Notes under the pieces: model-generated
Database searches by the model: none
What the model was told of the DNA's origin: nothing
What the model saw: only the letters and a program-made list of their open reading frames with translations
Program-made: the position numbers and the translations under genes
Shown: positions 45,539 to 45,868 of the stretch, piece by piece
Layout of the letters: every line of letters begins with the position of its first letter
Position numbering within the stretch: position 1 is the stretch's first letter
From: Verrucomicrobiia bacterium
GTDB taxonomy: Bacteria; Verrucomicrobiota; Verrucomicrobiia; Verrucomicrobiales; Akkermansiaceae
Direction of reading: 5' to 3'
Length of the DNA stretch: 45,868 nucleotides
Assembly: GCA_947462875.1 (NCBI GenBank)
Contig: CANHQJ010000028.1
Location: 1 to 45,868, forward strand

Positions 45539-45757
45539 GAATTGGAATCAAGGCAAAGCGCAAGAACACTTATTGTGGACTGGGCATCTATTAAACACTG
45601 CCGGGAATTGGAATCAAGGCAAAGCTAGCACTGCAACCGTCCCACGCATCGCGCAATTAAACACTGCCGGGAATTGGAATCAAGGCAAAGCATGAAAACC
45701 ATCCTACTCATCCTCACCGCCATTAAACACTGCCGGGAATTGGAATCAAGGCAAAGC
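45524..45757 (-). CRISPR. Type II-C CRISPR array, 4 identical repeats, 3 spacers
   Basis: Four identical 36-bp repeats start at 45524, 45590, 45656 and 45722 (plus-strand repeat begins ATTAAACACTGCCGGGAATT and ends GGAATCAAGGCAAAGC). The three spacers (45560-45589, 45626-45655, 45692-45721) are exactly 30 bp. Read on the minus strand the repeat begins GCTTTGCC and ends GTGTTTAAT, resembling Neisseria II-C repeats, which also end in AAT, and it pairs with the tracrRNA anti-repeat. The direction of transcription is therefore taken as minus. The array is short, and none of the repeats is degenerate. Confidence 0.97.
45722..45757 (-). promoter_or_regulatory. Promoter embedded in each CRISPR repeat
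   Basis: On the minus strand every repeat contains TTGATT (repeat positions 9-14) and TTTAAT (31-36) with 16 bases between, a good sigma-70 pair whose start point would fall about seven bases into the next spacer. The same element lies at 45524-45559, 45590-45625 and 45656-45691. Neisseria II-C arrays are known to drive each crRNA from a promoter inside the repeat. Confidence 0.65.
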
Positions 45758-45784
45758 AAAAACGGAGCATGGGAAGCATGGCGT

Positions 45785-45868
45785 GTTGCCTCATTGAAGC
45801 GGACACCATAAATATTTCCATGAGTGACTGGGAGAGTGCCGTTGCCTCATAAATAGAGACACCATGGC
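45785..45868. repeat. Second, different repeated motif next to the array
   Basis: GTTGCCTCAT-7 bases-GACACCAT occurs at 45785-45809 and again at 45841-45865, a period of 56 bp. The outer 10 and 8 bases are identical, while the central seven differ (TGAAGCG versus AAATAGA). The second copy reaches the window edge. It shares no sequence with the cas9-associated repeat. It may be the degenerate end of another CRISPR array or another short repeat family. Confidence 0.5.

Overview
The window looks like chromosomal DNA of a Gram-negative bacterium of the Verrucomicrobia/PVC type. This is inferred from gene content and style: lpxI-type lipid A synthesis, a GntR/LacI hybrid regulator, a formylglycine sulfatase, a very long Calx-beta/PA14/Ig surface protein, paired membrane-anchored coiled-coil proteins, and a compact type II-C cas9. 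No rRNA or tRNA is present to settle the taxonomy. The core is GC-rich. Both ends are AT-richer and clearly accessory.

Left end (1-4081): a fragment of a mobile cassette array on the minus strand. An IS3-type transposase start lies at the very edge. Three minus-strand genes of unknown function follow, each starting within about 10 bases of an integron-like core site (GTTAGCC or GTTAAGC). Two attC-like sites are visible. One is split exactly at TTGT/T by a 1.85-kb plus-strand group II intron that encodes a reverse transcriptase/maturase. No integron integrase is present.

Core (4082-27511): a PH-like membrane protein, polX, lpxI, an SGNH hydrolase, a 535-bp intergenic region with three identical DnaA-box-like 9-mers, icd, tadA, and a DUF2141 protein. 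Next come a PhoD-like phosphatase, a CPBP protease, a lipoprotein, a GntR/LacI regulator, an OB-fold protein, yicC, two coiled-coil membrane proteins and an MsbA-like ABC exporter. The stretch ends with a frameshifted subtilisin-type protease, an AI-2E family transporter, a sulfatase, and a FecA-like TonB receptor behind a good Fur-box candidate.

Surface/stress block (27786-40559): a 3066-residue secreted metzincin-like protein with many beta-sandwich repeats, a translationally coupled small protein, catalase-peroxidase katG with a strong terminator, and a PhnA/YjdM-like zinc-ribbon protein.

Right end (40677-45868): a complete type II-C CRISPR-Cas locus. A tracrRNA can be read on the minus strand, divergent from cas9, with its own promoter, anti-repeat and terminator. 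cas9, cas1 and cas2 are tightly packed on the plus strand. Four identical 36-bp repeats with 30-bp spacers follow. Each repeat carries a promoter-like -35/-10 pair pointing back towards cas2, so crRNAs are probably made one by one from the minus strand, as in Neisseria II-C systems. After the last repeat a second, different repeated motif begins and runs off the window.
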